In this document: positions 43,777 through 53,403 of the stretch, piece by piece
Layout of the letters: the number at the start of each line of letters is the position of its first letter
Numbering within the stretch: the first letter of the stretch is position 1
Origin: Stigmatella aurantiaca
GTDB lineage: Bacteria; Myxococcota; Myxococcia; Myxococcales; Myxococcaceae
DNA length: 64,000 bases
Assembly: GCF_900109545.1 (NCBI RefSeq)
Contig: NZ_FOAP01000013.1
Span: 168,261 to 232,260 of the forward strand
Reading direction: 5' to 3'
Program-made: the position numbers and the translations under genes
The notes under the pieces: generated by a model
What the model saw: only the letters and a program-made list of their open reading frames with translations
The model's database searches: none
What the model was told of the DNA's origin: nothing

Positions 43777-45843
43777 CTACTGGGGCGGCTGCACCGCCAG
43801 GTACACCGTGCTCCAGAGCTGCGCGGCGTTGGACTCATCCACGAAGCGGTCCTCCGCGATGGCCGCCTCGGCGAACGAGGCGTACTGCGCCTGGCCATTC
43901 CGGGGCACCCAGCTCCACAGCTCCCCGGTGTTGAGCGCGGAGGCGGACTGAATCACCTGCCACAGCGCCGTCTGCGCGGCCCGGAGCGTGGTGACGGTGC
44001 CGGGCGACAGGTCCGTGCGCGTGAGCTGCCGCTCCAGCCCGGCGGCGAGCATGGCCTGCTGCCAGGACCAGATGACGGTGCCGTGGTAGTCGCCCCGGGT
44101 GAAGGTGCTGTGCAGCGAGGAGCCCGGCTCCGCGAGCGCCGTGCTGGCCACGACGATGCCCGAGCCGGTGCGCAGCCCCGCGGGGAACGGCCGGAGGATG
44201 CGGCCCGCCGCCTCCGTGAGGAACGCCTCGGGCGGGGTGTTGAAGAGCATCAGGAAGCCGTCATCCGTGTTCATCACGGGCACCGGGTTGCCCAACCGGT
44301 CGAGCGACACGGCCCGGTACGTGACGGGCCCGGTGAGCGAGGCCAGCGCGGGCGCGGCCTCCAGCCCCACGCGCGAGGCGTAGCTGCGCACGCGCTCCTG
44401 GGCCGTGGGCAGGTCCACGTCCACCTGGAAGAAGCCAGCGGCGTGCGTCTCCCAGACCTCCGCCATGGCGTTGAGCGCCGCGGCGCGCTCCGTGCCCGCG
44501 CCGAGCAGCCCCGCCGCGTACAGGCTCGCGGCGCCCCGCAGCGCCGCGGGGACCAGCGACGCGTTCACATCGAAGGGATACGTGCCGAAGCCCAGGCCCG
44601 CGCCCGAGTCGCGCCAGTTGCCGACCTCGGGGTGGGTGATGGCCACCAGGTGGGCGGCGATGGGGTTCTGGCTGAAGGGCCGGGCCTTGCGGACCACCAG
44701 CGCGATGTTGCGCTCCACGGCGCTCTGGTAGCTCTCGCCGGACGGCGTCTTCCGGGCGAGGAACTCCTGGATGTGCCCCTGGCCCGCGGGGCTCGCGGCA
44801 TAGGCGGCGAGCACGGCGGGGAGGATGAAGTCGCTGTCGACCATCTTGTAGTCGAGCCAGGGCGAGAACATGTCGCCCGGGGGCGGAGGCGGCGGCTCCT
44901 GGTTGCCGGTGCGGACCACCCAGGCGTAGTCCCCGAGCGCCTCCTCGTGGGCCACGGCGCCCTCGGGCCCGAGCCGGTCGATCACCGCGCCCAGGCCCGC
45001 CTCCATGACGGCGGGCTGGAGCACGGGCATGAGCATGCGCAGGGACAGCAGGGTGTCGCGCCCGAAGTAGGTGAGGAAGCGCCAGGAGCCCGCCAGGAGC
45101 TTCTCCCGGTAGGAGAGGAAGGCGAGCGCGTTCAGGGCCTCGGGGTTGTTCGCGGCCCCGGCGGTGACCAGCTCATTCAGCGGAATGGGCGTCAGCGGGG
45201 TGTAGTCAATCAAGGCCGTGGTGCGCAGGCGAATCTGCCCGCTGGGGCCCGCGCGGAAGACGAGCTGGCTTCCCTCCACAGCGCCGGTTGTCCCCTCCTG
45301 GTACTCCAGCCGGAGCTGGATGTGGTGCTTCCCATCGAGCGCGTTGAACGAGAGGGTGCTGGCGCGTGCTTCCTGCTGGAGCGTGTAGTCGAACTCGGGG
45401 GGGAGGGTGGCCCCGTAGAAGTAGTCCCGGACGTTGCGCACGTTGCCGAGGACGGCCTTCTTGATGCGCAGCAGCGGCGCATCGCTCGTCAGCACGGAGC
45501 GCACGCCCCACAGGCCATTGGCGAGCTGCACGGGCTCCATCGCGCCTTCCACCACCAGCTCGGTGGGCTGGGCGGGGGGATAGAACCAGACGCCAATGCC
45601 CGTGTTCTCGGCGGGGAAGCCCCAGACGACGCGCGGGGCCATCCCCGAGGTGGTGAGCTGGTGCGCGGCCACCGGGCCCTGGCGGAAGAAGGAATTGCGG
45701 ACGTTGGCCTCGGAGATGTCGAACGCCAGCACCTCGCCTTCAGGCGAAGGGAGCGGCTCGGAGGTGTCCCGGCAGGACACGCTCAGCAGCAGGCACAGGA
45801 CTGGACTCGCACGGAGCAGAAGCGGAAGACACCGCGGGAACAT
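43777..45843 (-). CDS. Six-hairpin glycosidase-like lipoprotein (amylo-alpha-1,6-glucosidase type)
   Basis: The 688-residue protein begins with a signal peptide ending LLSVSC (lipobox, Cys near residue 24). The N-terminal 200 residues are beta-rich. From about residue 250 the protein looks like an (alpha/alpha)6 barrel with the marker FLTYFGRDTLLSLRML, as in glycogen-debranching C-terminal and GH63-like enzymes, and a late HGTVIWSWQQAMLAAGL helix. It may hydrolyse alpha-glucans or glycans at the cell surface; the exact family and substrate are unsure. It is followed, 14 bp on, by the OPT transporter gene. Confidence 0.7.
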   Translation of the reverse strand: MFPRCLPLLLRASPVLCLLLSVSCRDTSEPLPSPEGEVLAFDISEANVRNSFFRQGPVAAHQLTTSGMAPRVVWGFPAENTGIGVWFYPPAQPTELVVEGAMEPVQLANGLWGVRSVLTSDAPLLRIKKAVLGNVRNVRDYFYGATLPPEFDYTLQQEARASTLSFNALDGKHHIQLRLEYQEGTTGAVEGSQLVFRAGPSGQIRLRTTALIDYTPLTPIPLNELVTAGAANNPEALNALAFLSYREKLLAGSWRFLTYFGRDTLLSLRMLMPVLQPAVMEAGLGAVIDRLGPEGAVAHEEALGDYAWVVRTGNQEPPPPPPGDMFSPWLDYKMVDSDFILPAVLAAYAASPAGQGHIQEFLARKTPSGESYQSAVERNIALVVRKARPFSQNPIAAHLVAITHPEVGNWRDSGAGLGFGTYPFDVNASLVPAALRGAASLYAAGLLGAGTERAAALNAMAEVWETHAAGFFQVDVDLPTAQERVRSYASRVGLEAAPALASLTGPVTYRAVSLDRLGNPVPVMNTDDGFLMLFNTPPEAFLTEAAGRILRPFPAGLRTGSGIVVASTALAEPGSSLHSTFTRGDYHGTVIWSWQQAMLAAGLERQLTRTDLSPGTVTTLRAAQTALWQVIQSASALNTGELWSWVPRNGQAQYASFAEAAIAEDRFVDESNAAQLWSTVYLAVQPPQ

Positions 45844-46155
45844 GGTGGCAGCTCTCTTTCGCGTTGAGGGGCGGGGAGCTTGGGTCCACCGGGTGCCCTG
45901 GAATCAAGCCGCTTCGCGCCCGCCGGAAAAGAAGATGTGGGACGCAACTCACGGGGGCCCACCCTGGATAGCCATGACGTACAGCGTCACACATCTGGAC
46001 GGCACCAGGGCCACGAATATCCGAGAGCGATTCCACAGGGTGGGGCGCTGGGATGCCCAACGGCTGTCGGTCATCGACACCAACGCGCGGGGGCAGGCCA
46101 ATCAAAACCTCGCGGTTCCGTTCGACCGGCTCAACGCCTCCACCCGGAGGGTGCG
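45844..46155. other. Intergenic region of 312 bp
   Basis: This lies between the start of the glycosidase-like gene and the end of the ADYC gene, both on the minus strand. A plus-strand frame stays open through much of it but has no good start context or recognisable protein, so I do not call a gene. It presumably holds the glycosidase-like gene promoter. GACG-TACAG-CGTC near 45977 is too short to interpret. Confidence 0.35.
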
Positions 46156-47832
46156 TTAGTAAGGCACCGGCGCGGCGTAGTACTCCAGCGGGCGAAGGTG
46201 GGTCATGACCGTGCCAGCGCCAAAGCCAACACCCTGCGGGACGAGGTTGGCGTGGCGGGTCGACAGGTTATCGCCTGCTGCGTTCCGATACAGCATGAAT
46301 GGGAGCACCGGCACCTGGGGGGATGCACCGTTATAGGCATACCCCTCGATGGCATCCAGGGCATAGCCCCAAGGCATCGTGACACTGGTGTTGTCCAGGC
46401 TGGTCAGGAATTGATCATAGAGCATCGGAGGAAAGCCCCCCAGCGCGTGGTGGCGCTGCACGGTGCTCACCGGCGAGCTCGCGAAAAGGTGAGAAGGGGT
46501 GTTGGGCTTGAACAGCGGCCCCTCGTAGCTGTCGGGCAGCCCCGTGTTGGCAAGCTCGTAGTTGCCCGCATCGGCAAAGACGGAAGGATCCGGCTGGTAG
46601 AGGGTCTTGAAGTGGGCGTTGGAGTTGGTGGGATTGGGGTGCGGCAGGATGATGATTTGCGACGTGGTGAGATACTGGTTCGTGGTCTTGTGCTTGAACC
46701 GGTAGAGCGCGGCATCCAGGAATTTGGAATAGGAGAACAGGATGGCGCCCTTCTGGATCAACTCCTCCCGGGTGTAGTCCTCACAGTAGTGGACGGGTTT
46801 GGGATGATACTTCCGGGGGTCCGGCAGGCGGTCGTTTGCCCAGTCAGCGTCCTGATTGGACTGGCAGGTGCCGTTGAGGGGCAGGGTGGACCAGCGCTTC
46901 TTGGTCAGACACACCGCCTGGGCCCGGACGCGCGAGGGGAGCACCGAGGACGTCACGGGCTGGCCCGTGCCCACATCCACGAGCGCCCAGGCGGACTCGA
47001 AGTAATAGTCCTGACGCACGGGGCCTCCGGCGATGCGGACCTCTCCGTAGTGCCCTGTCTCGGTCGGCACGTTTCCCGAGTGGTAGACGGTGATGGGCGT
47101 CCCACTGAGGGTGTTGGGCCGGGCCTCGCCGCAGTAGTCCGCGGAGGCCAGGGCGGTGCACGTCACATGGTGGCGCAGCGCGTCCCCCTCGGAGAGCAGC
47201 AGCGAGCTGCCGTCGAGCCGGGGATCATTGCTCGGCCAGGGCGTATAGCCCAGCTCCACGCACTTGGCGGCCACACCTCCCACGGTCGGCGCCGTCGTCC
47301 GGGGCAGACACGCGAAGCCAAAGCGCTCATGGATGGCGCTGTAGTTGCCGCCATTCCAGACGCCGGGAACGGCCACGGCCCATTGATCCGCCTCCGCTCC
47401 CGGGCACAGCGGGCCATTGCCCAGGCTGGGCGAGGAATACTCCACCTTGTATTCCCACACCATGGCGGAAGGCGTGGGGTTGCTGGGCAGGTACCGGTTC
47501 AGGTGCCGCTGGGCGCCGGTGATGCGGAACTTCACCACCTCATTGTCGATCGTCTGGGAGAAGTTCACGTTGATGAAGGCAGCGCCTGCCATGCCCTGGG
47601 CCCGGAACTCCCCGTGGTCGAGCGCCACCCCGCTCAGCAGAACGTTGTTCAACCGGGCCGTGGACAGGGCAATGCTGGCCCGCTCGAACCGCTCGCGCGC
47701 GGTGCCCTGCAGCCGCCGCCCCTGGTCGGGAACGTTGCCCTCGGCCAGGGCTTGGGGCGCCGCCGCCATGAGCCCGCCCATGGCGGTGAGCAGCACCCGG
47801 TTCAACCAATGCGTCGTGTCCTTGCGATTCAT
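46156..47832 (-). CDS. ADYC-domain secreted protein
   Basis: The 558-residue product has a type I signal peptide (MNRKDTTHWLNRVLLTAMGG, cut near ALAEG). Around residue 240 it carries the signature LASADYCGEARPNTLSG, the ADYC motif after which this domain is named, preceded by a conserved CVELGYTPW strand. The first 120 residues may be a separate beta domain. The C-terminal 250 residues are not recognised. ADYC proteins are a mainly myxobacterial family of unknown function. GGAGACC before the ATG supports the start. It lies 77 bp downstream of the kinase gene on the same strand. Confidence 0.78.
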   Translation of the reverse strand: MNRKDTTHWLNRVLLTAMGGLMAAAPQALAEGNVPDQGRRLQGTARERFERASIALSTARLNNVLLSGVALDHGEFRAQGMAGAAFINVNFSQTIDNEVVKFRITGAQRHLNRYLPSNPTPSAMVWEYKVEYSSPSLGNGPLCPGAEADQWAVAVPGVWNGGNYSAIHERFGFACLPRTTAPTVGGVAAKCVELGYTPWPSNDPRLDGSSLLLSEGDALRHHVTCTALASADYCGEARPNTLSGTPITVYHSGNVPTETGHYGEVRIAGGPVRQDYYFESAWALVDVGTGQPVTSSVLPSRVRAQAVCLTKKRWSTLPLNGTCQSNQDADWANDRLPDPRKYHPKPVHYCEDYTREELIQKGAILFSYSKFLDAALYRFKHKTTNQYLTTSQIIILPHPNPTNSNAHFKTLYQPDPSVFADAGNYELANTGLPDSYEGPLFKPNTPSHLFASSPVSTVQRHHALGGFPPMLYDQFLTSLDNTSVTMPWGYALDAIEGYAYNGASPQVPVLPFMLYRNAAGDNLSTRHANLVPQGVGFGAGTVMTHLRPLEYYAAPVPY

Positions 47833-47909
47833 GCGGTGGGTCTCCTGGCCGGCGGGGGGGGCGCGCGGCCCGTGGTGAGGCATTGCAATCACCTTGCCAT
47901 CGGCCGGCG

Positions 47910-50900
47910 TCACCCCGGGGGCGGGTCCGGCACGGGGGGCGGCGCACAGATGCGCAGGCCGACATGCGGTGTGCGCTGCGCGGGCTCGCCCCGGGCGTGG
48001 TTGCTGCTCCGAGCGGCCACGAGGCTCTGGTAGAAGCTGCCCCCCGAGTAGAGGGCCACCGTGGGCTCGGCGGCGACGGTGTTCCACTCCCACACGTTGC
48101 CTGCCAAATCGGCGATGCCAAAAGGGCTGTCGGAGGCCGGATGGCTGCCCACCATGTCCGGCCCGAAGGCGAGCGTCTTCTGCCCGTAGGTGATGTCGAA
48201 GTTGGCGTCGTCCGGCTCCAGCACATCCCCATGGGGGTAGATGCGCGTGTCGGCGCCCCGGGCGGCCCGCTCCCACTCGTACACGTCGCACAGCCGCGCG
48301 CCGGGCAGGCGGCCGGACTGGCCCAGCCAGGCCGCGTAGGCGCGGGCATCCTCCCAGGAGATGCCGGACACGGGGAAGCGCAGCCAGTCCTGCTCGGAGC
48401 GGTGGGTGCGCTCCAGGTACGTCATCGGCTGCCCCTCCCGCGCCACGTAGGCGTGCTCCCGCAGGCGGAAGGTGAACTGCCAGGCCCCTTCCGGCAGCTC
48501 CTGGAGGCCGACGGACGAGCTGCCACCGATGCTGGCCGCCTGGGGCAGGCGCTGGGCCCGCTCCGCGGGGGGCAGGGCGCGCAGGAACTCGAGCCAGCCG
48601 CCATAGGTCACCTCGTGGCGTGCCATGAGGAAGCCCCCCGTGGAGAGCGGGTGGACCGGCTGCGCCTGGAGGAAGTTGCGCCGCACCAGCTCCTCGTCGT
48701 GGCTTCCGAAGAGGAAGCGGCCCGGGGGGAGGTAGACGTACCCTTCGGGGACGGTGCTGGGCACGGGGATGCGCAGGTGCAGCATCTCCCCCCGCTCCAC
48801 GCGCAGCGGGTAGAGCACCGGCGGCCGGCCGGGCAGGCGGAAGACGAGGCGGTACGAGCCGGGCTCCAGCGGGACGGGGGCCAGGGGCGCCGTGCCCAGG
48901 GGCTGCTCGGCGGAGAGCGTGCGCCGTCCGCCTTCGTCCGCATAGCGCTGCACCGAGACCGTGGCGCCCGAGGGCACCGTGTCGAGGGCCACCCGGGCCG
49001 GTGCCTGGAGGCGGCGGCGGTACGCGCCTTCCTCGTCATACAGCTCGAGCTGGTAGGCCAGCTGGTTCCCGAGGGACGCCTGGTGGTCGCGCTCCGCCAG
49101 CACCAGGCGCTCGTAGAGGGTCCCCGCGAGCAGGGAGCGCGTGTCGCGGCGCCGGGGGTCCCTCAGGACGGCCTTCTCGAACTCCTGGCGCGCCAAATCA
49201 TAGCCCCGCGCGTGCATCTCGCCCGTGAGCCGGATGACCTGGGCCCACAGGGCCTCGGCCTCCGCGAACTGGCGGCGGTCGAAGGCGGCGAAGGCCTGCG
49301 CCCGGAGCGCCTCGACGGCGACGTTCTGCGATCGCGCCCACGCGAGCACGCGCTGCGCGGTCGCCACGTGCGCCTTCACCTCCTGGTCCGTCTTCAGGCG
49401 CAGGAGCAGCAGGTTGCCGCCGTAGAGGCCCGCGGCCACCAGGGGCAGGGCGAGCACGGCCCCCACGCGCAGCCACCGGCGCCGGCGCACCGCCCGGCGG
49501 GAGGCGGCGAGGAAGGCGGCCTCCCGGGGCTCCAGCGCCTCCAGGCCCAGGGGCTCCACCTCGGCGAGGAGCCGGGCCCCCCACAGGGCGTCGGGGACGC
49601 GGCCCAGGCGGTGCCACTCCGCCGCGGCCCGCTCCAGGCGCTGGAGGGCCGCCCGGCGCTCGGCATTGCCCGCGAGCCAGCCCCGGAGCTGGTCCCAGCC
49701 CGTGAGCAGCGCCTCGTGGGCCACCTCGTACGTGGGCTCCCCTTCCGCCTCGCGCGCGACCAGGAGCCGCCCCCGGACGAGCGCCTCGAGCACCTCCCGG
49801 GCCTCCTCCTGGGCCGTGCCGTGGCCCAGCAGCTCCGCGCGGGGGCGCCGGGCCCGGGTGCCCTCGGGGGTGACGAGCCTCAGGAGCAGGTGCCGTGCGG
49901 TCTTCTGCTGCGCGGGCAGCAGCCGGTGGAGCACGCCATCGGCATGCCGCGCCAGCGCCCCGGACACGCCCCCCAGCGCCTCCAGGGCGGCGGCGGGGAT
50001 GACGCGGCGCTCCAAGTCGCGCGCCTCCCACAGCTCGGACAGGGCGAACTGGAGCAGGGGCAGCCCCCCCTCGGTGCGCCCGGCCGCCATCAGGGACTCG
50101 ACGAGGGCCTCCGATTCGAAGGTGACGCCCTGGGCGCGGGCTGGCTCGGTGATGGCCTCCCGGAGCCCGGCCTCCGACAGGGGCCGCAGGAGGAAGAGCG
50201 CGCCGGAAATTCCATCTCCCAGGCGGGGCAGGGCCGCCAGCCGGGTGAGGAAGTCCCCCCGCACGGTGGCCAGCAGCCGGACGCCGGGGATGCCCTCGGC
50301 CAGGCTCCCCAGCAGCTCGCTCACCAGGGCGGCCTCCTCGGGCTCGGACAGGGTGAGCAGCTCCTCGAGCGGGTCCACGAAGAGCAGGAGGTTCTGCTGG
50401 TGGGCCAGGGCCCGGAGCCGCCGCGCCAGCGCGAGGGGGCCCGTGCGCAGCTCCTCCTGCACCTGCGCCTCGGGGCTGCCCAGGTGCGGGGCGAGCGTGG
50501 CGGCCAGCGCCGCGAGCGGGCGCCGCCCCGGGACCAGCGTGAGCACCTGCCAGGCCCTCCCCAGGGCCCCCTCGGTGACGCGGGGCAGGAGCCCGGCGTG
50601 GCAGAGCGAGGACTTGCCCACCCCGGAGTCCCCCGCCACCAGGAGGAAGGGCTCCGCGCGCAGGCGGTCCAGCAGCGCGCGCACCTCCGCCCCCCGGCCA
50701 AAGAACACCTGCCGCTCGCCGGGGGAGAAGGCATGGAGGCCCGGGTAGGGCCGGGCCTCCGGGGACTGCACGCCGCGCGCCTCCTCGCCCAGGGACTCCA
50801 GCGCCTCGCGCAGCTCCTCCGCCGAGGCGAAGCGCTGGGCGGGCTGGGGCGAGAGGCAGCGGTCGATGAGCGCCGCGAAGCGCGGCTCGATGCCGGGCAC

Positions 50901-51755
50901 CTGGGCGGCCACGGGGGGAACGGGCTGCTGCACGGCCACCTGAAGCTCGGGGAGCCCCAGGCCCTGCAGGGGGGCCCGGCCCACGCACAGCTCATAGAGG
51001 AGCGCGCCCAGCGAGTACACGTCGCTGCGGGGCGTCGCCGGCTCGCCACGCCAGAGCTCTGGCGCCATGTAGCGGGGCGTCCCCACCCAGGCCCCCGTGA
51101 GGGTCAGCGCCGGGGACTGCCCGGGCTGCGGGGCCGGGGGGGGCAGATGGGCACCCTCCAGAAACGCCTCGGGCAGGGGCGCGGCATGCCCCGGGGGCAG
51201 CGTGGCGTCTCCGGACAGGCCCTCGGGGGCAAGGGCGGGCGGGGCCTGAGCGCGTGCCGCCCCGGAGGGCTCCAGGGCCGCATCCAGGAACTTGGCGAGG
51301 CCGAAGTCCAGCAGCTTCACCTCGCCGTCCTCGGTGAGCATGGCGTTGGCGGGCTTGATGTCCCGGTGCAGCACGCCGCGCCGGTGGGCCGCCGCCAGCC
51401 CCCGGGTCAGGCCGGTGCCAATCTCACGCGCGCGCTCCCAGGGGACGGGCCAGGGGAGGGTGTCGAGGCTCTGGCCCCGGATGAACTCCGAGATGAGGTA
51501 GGGGCGGCGCAGCACCTCGCCCACCCGGTGGATGGAGACGATGTTGGGGTGCTGCAGCCGGGCCACCGCGCGGGCCTCGGTGCGGAAGCGCTCCCGCTGG
51601 CCCTCGTCCGGGGCCACGCCCGAGAGGAACTTCACGGCGACGGGGCGGTCCAGGAGTGTGTCCTGCGCCAGGTACACCTGCCCCATGGCCCCCTGCCCCA
51701 GCAGGCGGATGAGCCGGTACTCCTCGAAGGACGGAGGGGGCTCCCAGGTGGACAC
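47910..51755 (-). CDS. Ser/Thr kinase fused to nSTAND ATPase, PEGA and FGE-sulfatase domains
   Basis: A 1281-residue multidomain protein. The kinase (about 10-290) has LGQGAMGQVY, LHRDIKPANAM, LLDFGLAKF and GTPRYMAPE, with a 50-residue Pro/Ala-rich insertion between the last two. The nSTAND ATPase (about 340-760) starts PYPGLHAFSP and has Walker A GDSGVGKSS. One membrane segment follows at about 785-810 (RWLRVGAVLALPLVAAGLYG). A PEGA-like beta domain sits at about 930-990, then a formylglycine-generating-enzyme-like domain at the C-terminus (PVSGISWEDARAYAAW, LAGNVWEW). The domain after the membrane segment should lie outside the cytoplasm. The start lies 15 bp after the stop of the FHA activator gene, so the two are one operon. 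Confidence 0.92.
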   Translation of the reverse strand: MSTWEPPPSFEEYRLIRLLGQGAMGQVYLAQDTLLDRPVAVKFLSGVAPDEGQRERFRTEARAVARLQHPNIVSIHRVGEVLRRPYLISEFIRGQSLDTLPWPVPWERAREIGTGLTRGLAAAHRRGVLHRDIKPANAMLTEDGEVKLLDFGLAKFLDAALEPSGAARAQAPPALAPEGLSGDATLPPGHAAPLPEAFLEGAHLPPPAPQPGQSPALTLTGAWVGTPRYMAPELWRGEPATPRSDVYSLGALLYELCVGRAPLQGLGLPELQVAVQQPVPPVAAQVPGIEPRFAALIDRCLSPQPAQRFASAEELREALESLGEEARGVQSPEARPYPGLHAFSPGERQVFFGRGAEVRALLDRLRAEPFLLVAGDSGVGKSSLCHAGLLPRVTEGALGRAWQVLTLVPGRRPLAALAATLAPHLGSPEAQVQEELRTGPLALARRLRALAHQQNLLLFVDPLEELLTLSEPEEAALVSELLGSLAEGIPGVRLLATVRGDFLTRLAALPRLGDGISGALFLLRPLSEAGLREAITEPARAQGVTFESEALVESLMAAGRTEGGLPLLQFALSELWEARDLERRVIPAAALEALGGVSGALARHADGVLHRLLPAQQKTARHLLLRLVTPEGTRARRPRAELLGHGTAQEEAREVLEALVRGRLLVAREAEGEPTYEVAHEALLTGWDQLRGWLAGNAERRAALQRLERAAAEWHRLGRVPDALWGARLLAEVEPLGLEALEPREAAFLAASRRAVRRRRWLRVGAVLALPLVAAGLYGGNLLLLRLKTDQEVKAHVATAQRVLAWARSQNVAVEALRAQAFAAFDRRQFAEAEALWAQVIRLTGEMHARGYDLARQEFEKAVLRDPRRRDTRSLLAGTLYERLVLAERDHQASLGNQLAYQLELYDEEGAYRRRLQAPARVALDTVPSGATVSVQRYADEGGRRTLSAEQPLGTAPLAPVPLEPGSYRLVFRLPGRPPVLYPLRVERGEMLHLRIPVPSTVPEGYVYLPPGRFLFGSHDEELVRRNFLQAQPVHPLSTGGFLMARHEVTYGGWLEFLRALPPAERAQRLPQAASIGGSSSVGLQELPEGAWQFTFRLREHAYVAREGQPMTYLERTHRSEQDWLRFPVSGISWEDARAYAAWLGQSGRLPGARLCDVYEWERAARGADTRIYPHGDVLEPDDANFDITYGQKTLAFGPDMVGSHPASDSPFGIADLAGNVWEWNTVAAEPTVALYSGGSFYQSLVAARSSNHARGEPAQRTPHVGLRICAPPPVPDPPPG

Positions 51756-51770
51756 GGCGGGGACGCTTCC

Positions 51771-53198
51771 TTAGAGGCCGTACTGCTTGCACTTGAGGGT
51801 GAAGGTCCGCAGGGGCATGCCGAGCAGCTCGGCGGCACGCACCTTCACCCCGCCCGTGGCACGCAAGGCCTCGGCCATGCGCTCCCGCTCCAGCGTGCGC
51901 AGCTCCTCGGCCAGGGGGGCAAAGCGGGGGCCCGGGGCGGAAGGGGCGGACCCCTCGGCGGGGCCGGACACCGGCGAGGGCGGCACGGCGGGGGCGACCC
52001 CGGGGCGGGCAGGGGCCTGGAGCGCGGCGAGGATGCGCTCGGGCAGGTGCGCGGGCTCCACCGTCTCCTCGGCCACCGTGGCCGCCACGTAGCCCATGGC
52101 GTTCTTCAGCTCGCGCACATTGCCCGGCCAGTCATAGCGGCTCAGCGCCTCCAGGCAGGCCGCGGACAGGGCCGGCGGGGGCCGTGCCTGGGCGCCCCAG
52201 GCCTCGGCGAGGAACCGCCGGGCGAGCACCCCCACCTCCGCGGGCCTGTCTCTCAGGGGCGGGAGCACCACGCTGGCCGCCCCCAGGCGGAAGAAGAGGT
52301 CCTTGCGGAAGCGCCCTGCCTCCACCTCCTTCTCCAGGTGGCGGTGGGTGGCCGCGACAATCCGGATGTCGATCTCCCGCTCCTGGGTGCCGCCCACCCG
52401 GAGGATGCGCCGCGTCTCCAGGGCCCGGAGCAGCTTGGCCTGGGAGGCCAGGGGCAGCTCCCCCACCTCGTCCAGGAACACCGTGCCCCCCTGGGCGGTC
52501 TCCAGCAGGCCCAGCTTGGGGGCGGAGGCGCCGGTGAAGGCCCCCTTCTCGTGGCCGAACAGCTCACTCTCGGCCAGGGACTCGGCGATGGTGGCGCAGT
52601 TGATGGCCACGAAGGGCTTGGCGGTGCGCCGGGACCAGTGGTGCAGGGAGAAGGCGGCATTCTCCTTGCCAGCGCCCGTCTCGCCCAGGATGAGCACGGG
52701 CAGCTCACTGGCGGCGAGCCTGCGGATGAGCCCATACAGGCGATGGAGCGCGGGGTCGGCCACCACGATGACGCGCTCGCCCAGGACCAGCTCCTCGGCC
52801 TGCGCCAGGCTCCCCCCGCCCGAGGCGGGGGACCGTGCCGCGCCCCCGGCCCCGGCGTAGAGCACGAGCTGCACTTCCCCCAAGGACACCACGTCACCGG
52901 GCTGAAGGGGGTGGACCTGCGACACGGCCTGGCCGTTGACGCGCACCCCGTTGTGGCTCTCCAGGTCCGCCACGCGCACCCCGCCCTGCTCGACGAAGAG
53001 GCGGGCGTGGCGGCGGGAGGCGGAGCGGTCCGTCAGGGGGATGTCCGCCTCGGGTGCCCGGCCGACGAGCAGGATGCCCTGCGGGGGAAGGTCCACCAGG
53101 GCCGACGTGGTCCCATCCACCACGAGCAGGCGGAACTGGCCGGAACGCTCGCCCATGCGCACCTGGTCATGGCTCCACGTTTGATCCTCACCGCGCAT
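51771..53198 (-). CDS. FHA-domain sigma-54-dependent transcriptional activator
   Basis: The 475-residue protein has an FHA domain (about residues 25-115: LLVGRAPEADIPL, SASRRHARLF, SHNGVRVNG), an AAA+ domain (about 145-375) with Walker A GETGAGKEN, sigma-54-contact GAFTGA and Walker B VFLDEVGE, a Pro/Ala-rich linker, and a C-terminal Fis-type helix-turn-helix (VKVRAAELLGMPLRTFTLKCK). The Gly-rich and GAFTGA motifs are intact, so it can act as an activator of sigma-54 RNA polymerase. It is co-directional with, and 15 bp upstream of, the kinase gene, which argues that the kinase controls it through phosphothreonine binding. The start codon is one of several ATGs; 53157 is possible. Confidence 0.92.
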   Translation of the reverse strand: MRGEDQTWSHDQVRMGERSGQFRLLVVDGTTSALVDLPPQGILLVGRAPEADIPLTDRSASRRHARLFVEQGGVRVADLESHNGVRVNGQAVSQVHPLQPGDVVSLGEVQLVLYAGAGGAARSPASGGGSLAQAEELVLGERVIVVADPALHRLYGLIRRLAASELPVLILGETGAGKENAAFSLHHWSRRTAKPFVAINCATIAESLAESELFGHEKGAFTGASAPKLGLLETAQGGTVFLDEVGELPLASQAKLLRALETRRILRVGGTQEREIDIRIVAATHRHLEKEVEAGRFRKDLFFRLGAASVVLPPLRDRPAEVGVLARRFLAEAWGAQARPPPALSAACLEALSRYDWPGNVRELKNAMGYVAATVAEETVEPAHLPERILAALQAPARPGVAPAVPPSPVSGPAEGSAPSAPGPRFAPLAEELRTLERERMAEALRATGGVKVRAAELLGMPLRTFTLKCKQYGL

Positions 53199-53403
53199 GC
53201 GGCGGAGCGTACCACCCTTCCCCACCGCCACCGGGCGGGCAATCGTTGCAGGCAAGGGTTGCGCGCAAAGTTTGCCTGCCCTGCGGCCTCCCAGCCGGTC
53301 CCCCTCTGATGGGAGGCAGTCCCCCAGCCGTCCAGAAGCAGGGTGCGCCCTTTGCAGTGGCCCCTGCCCGTCGGGCCGGACTGCTCGCGTCAGGTGAGAA
53401 GAC

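Noticed and set aside
45880..46155. Possible short plus-strand gene with MTYSVTHLDG.
   Set aside because: There is no good ribosome-binding site and the following residues form no recognisable protein.
47883..53309. A plus-strand frame open for about 1800 codons.
   Set aside because: It is antisense to the kinase and FHA activator genes, whose domains are intact; G/C at third codon positions leaves the opposite strand free of stops. The translated sequence is low-complexity.
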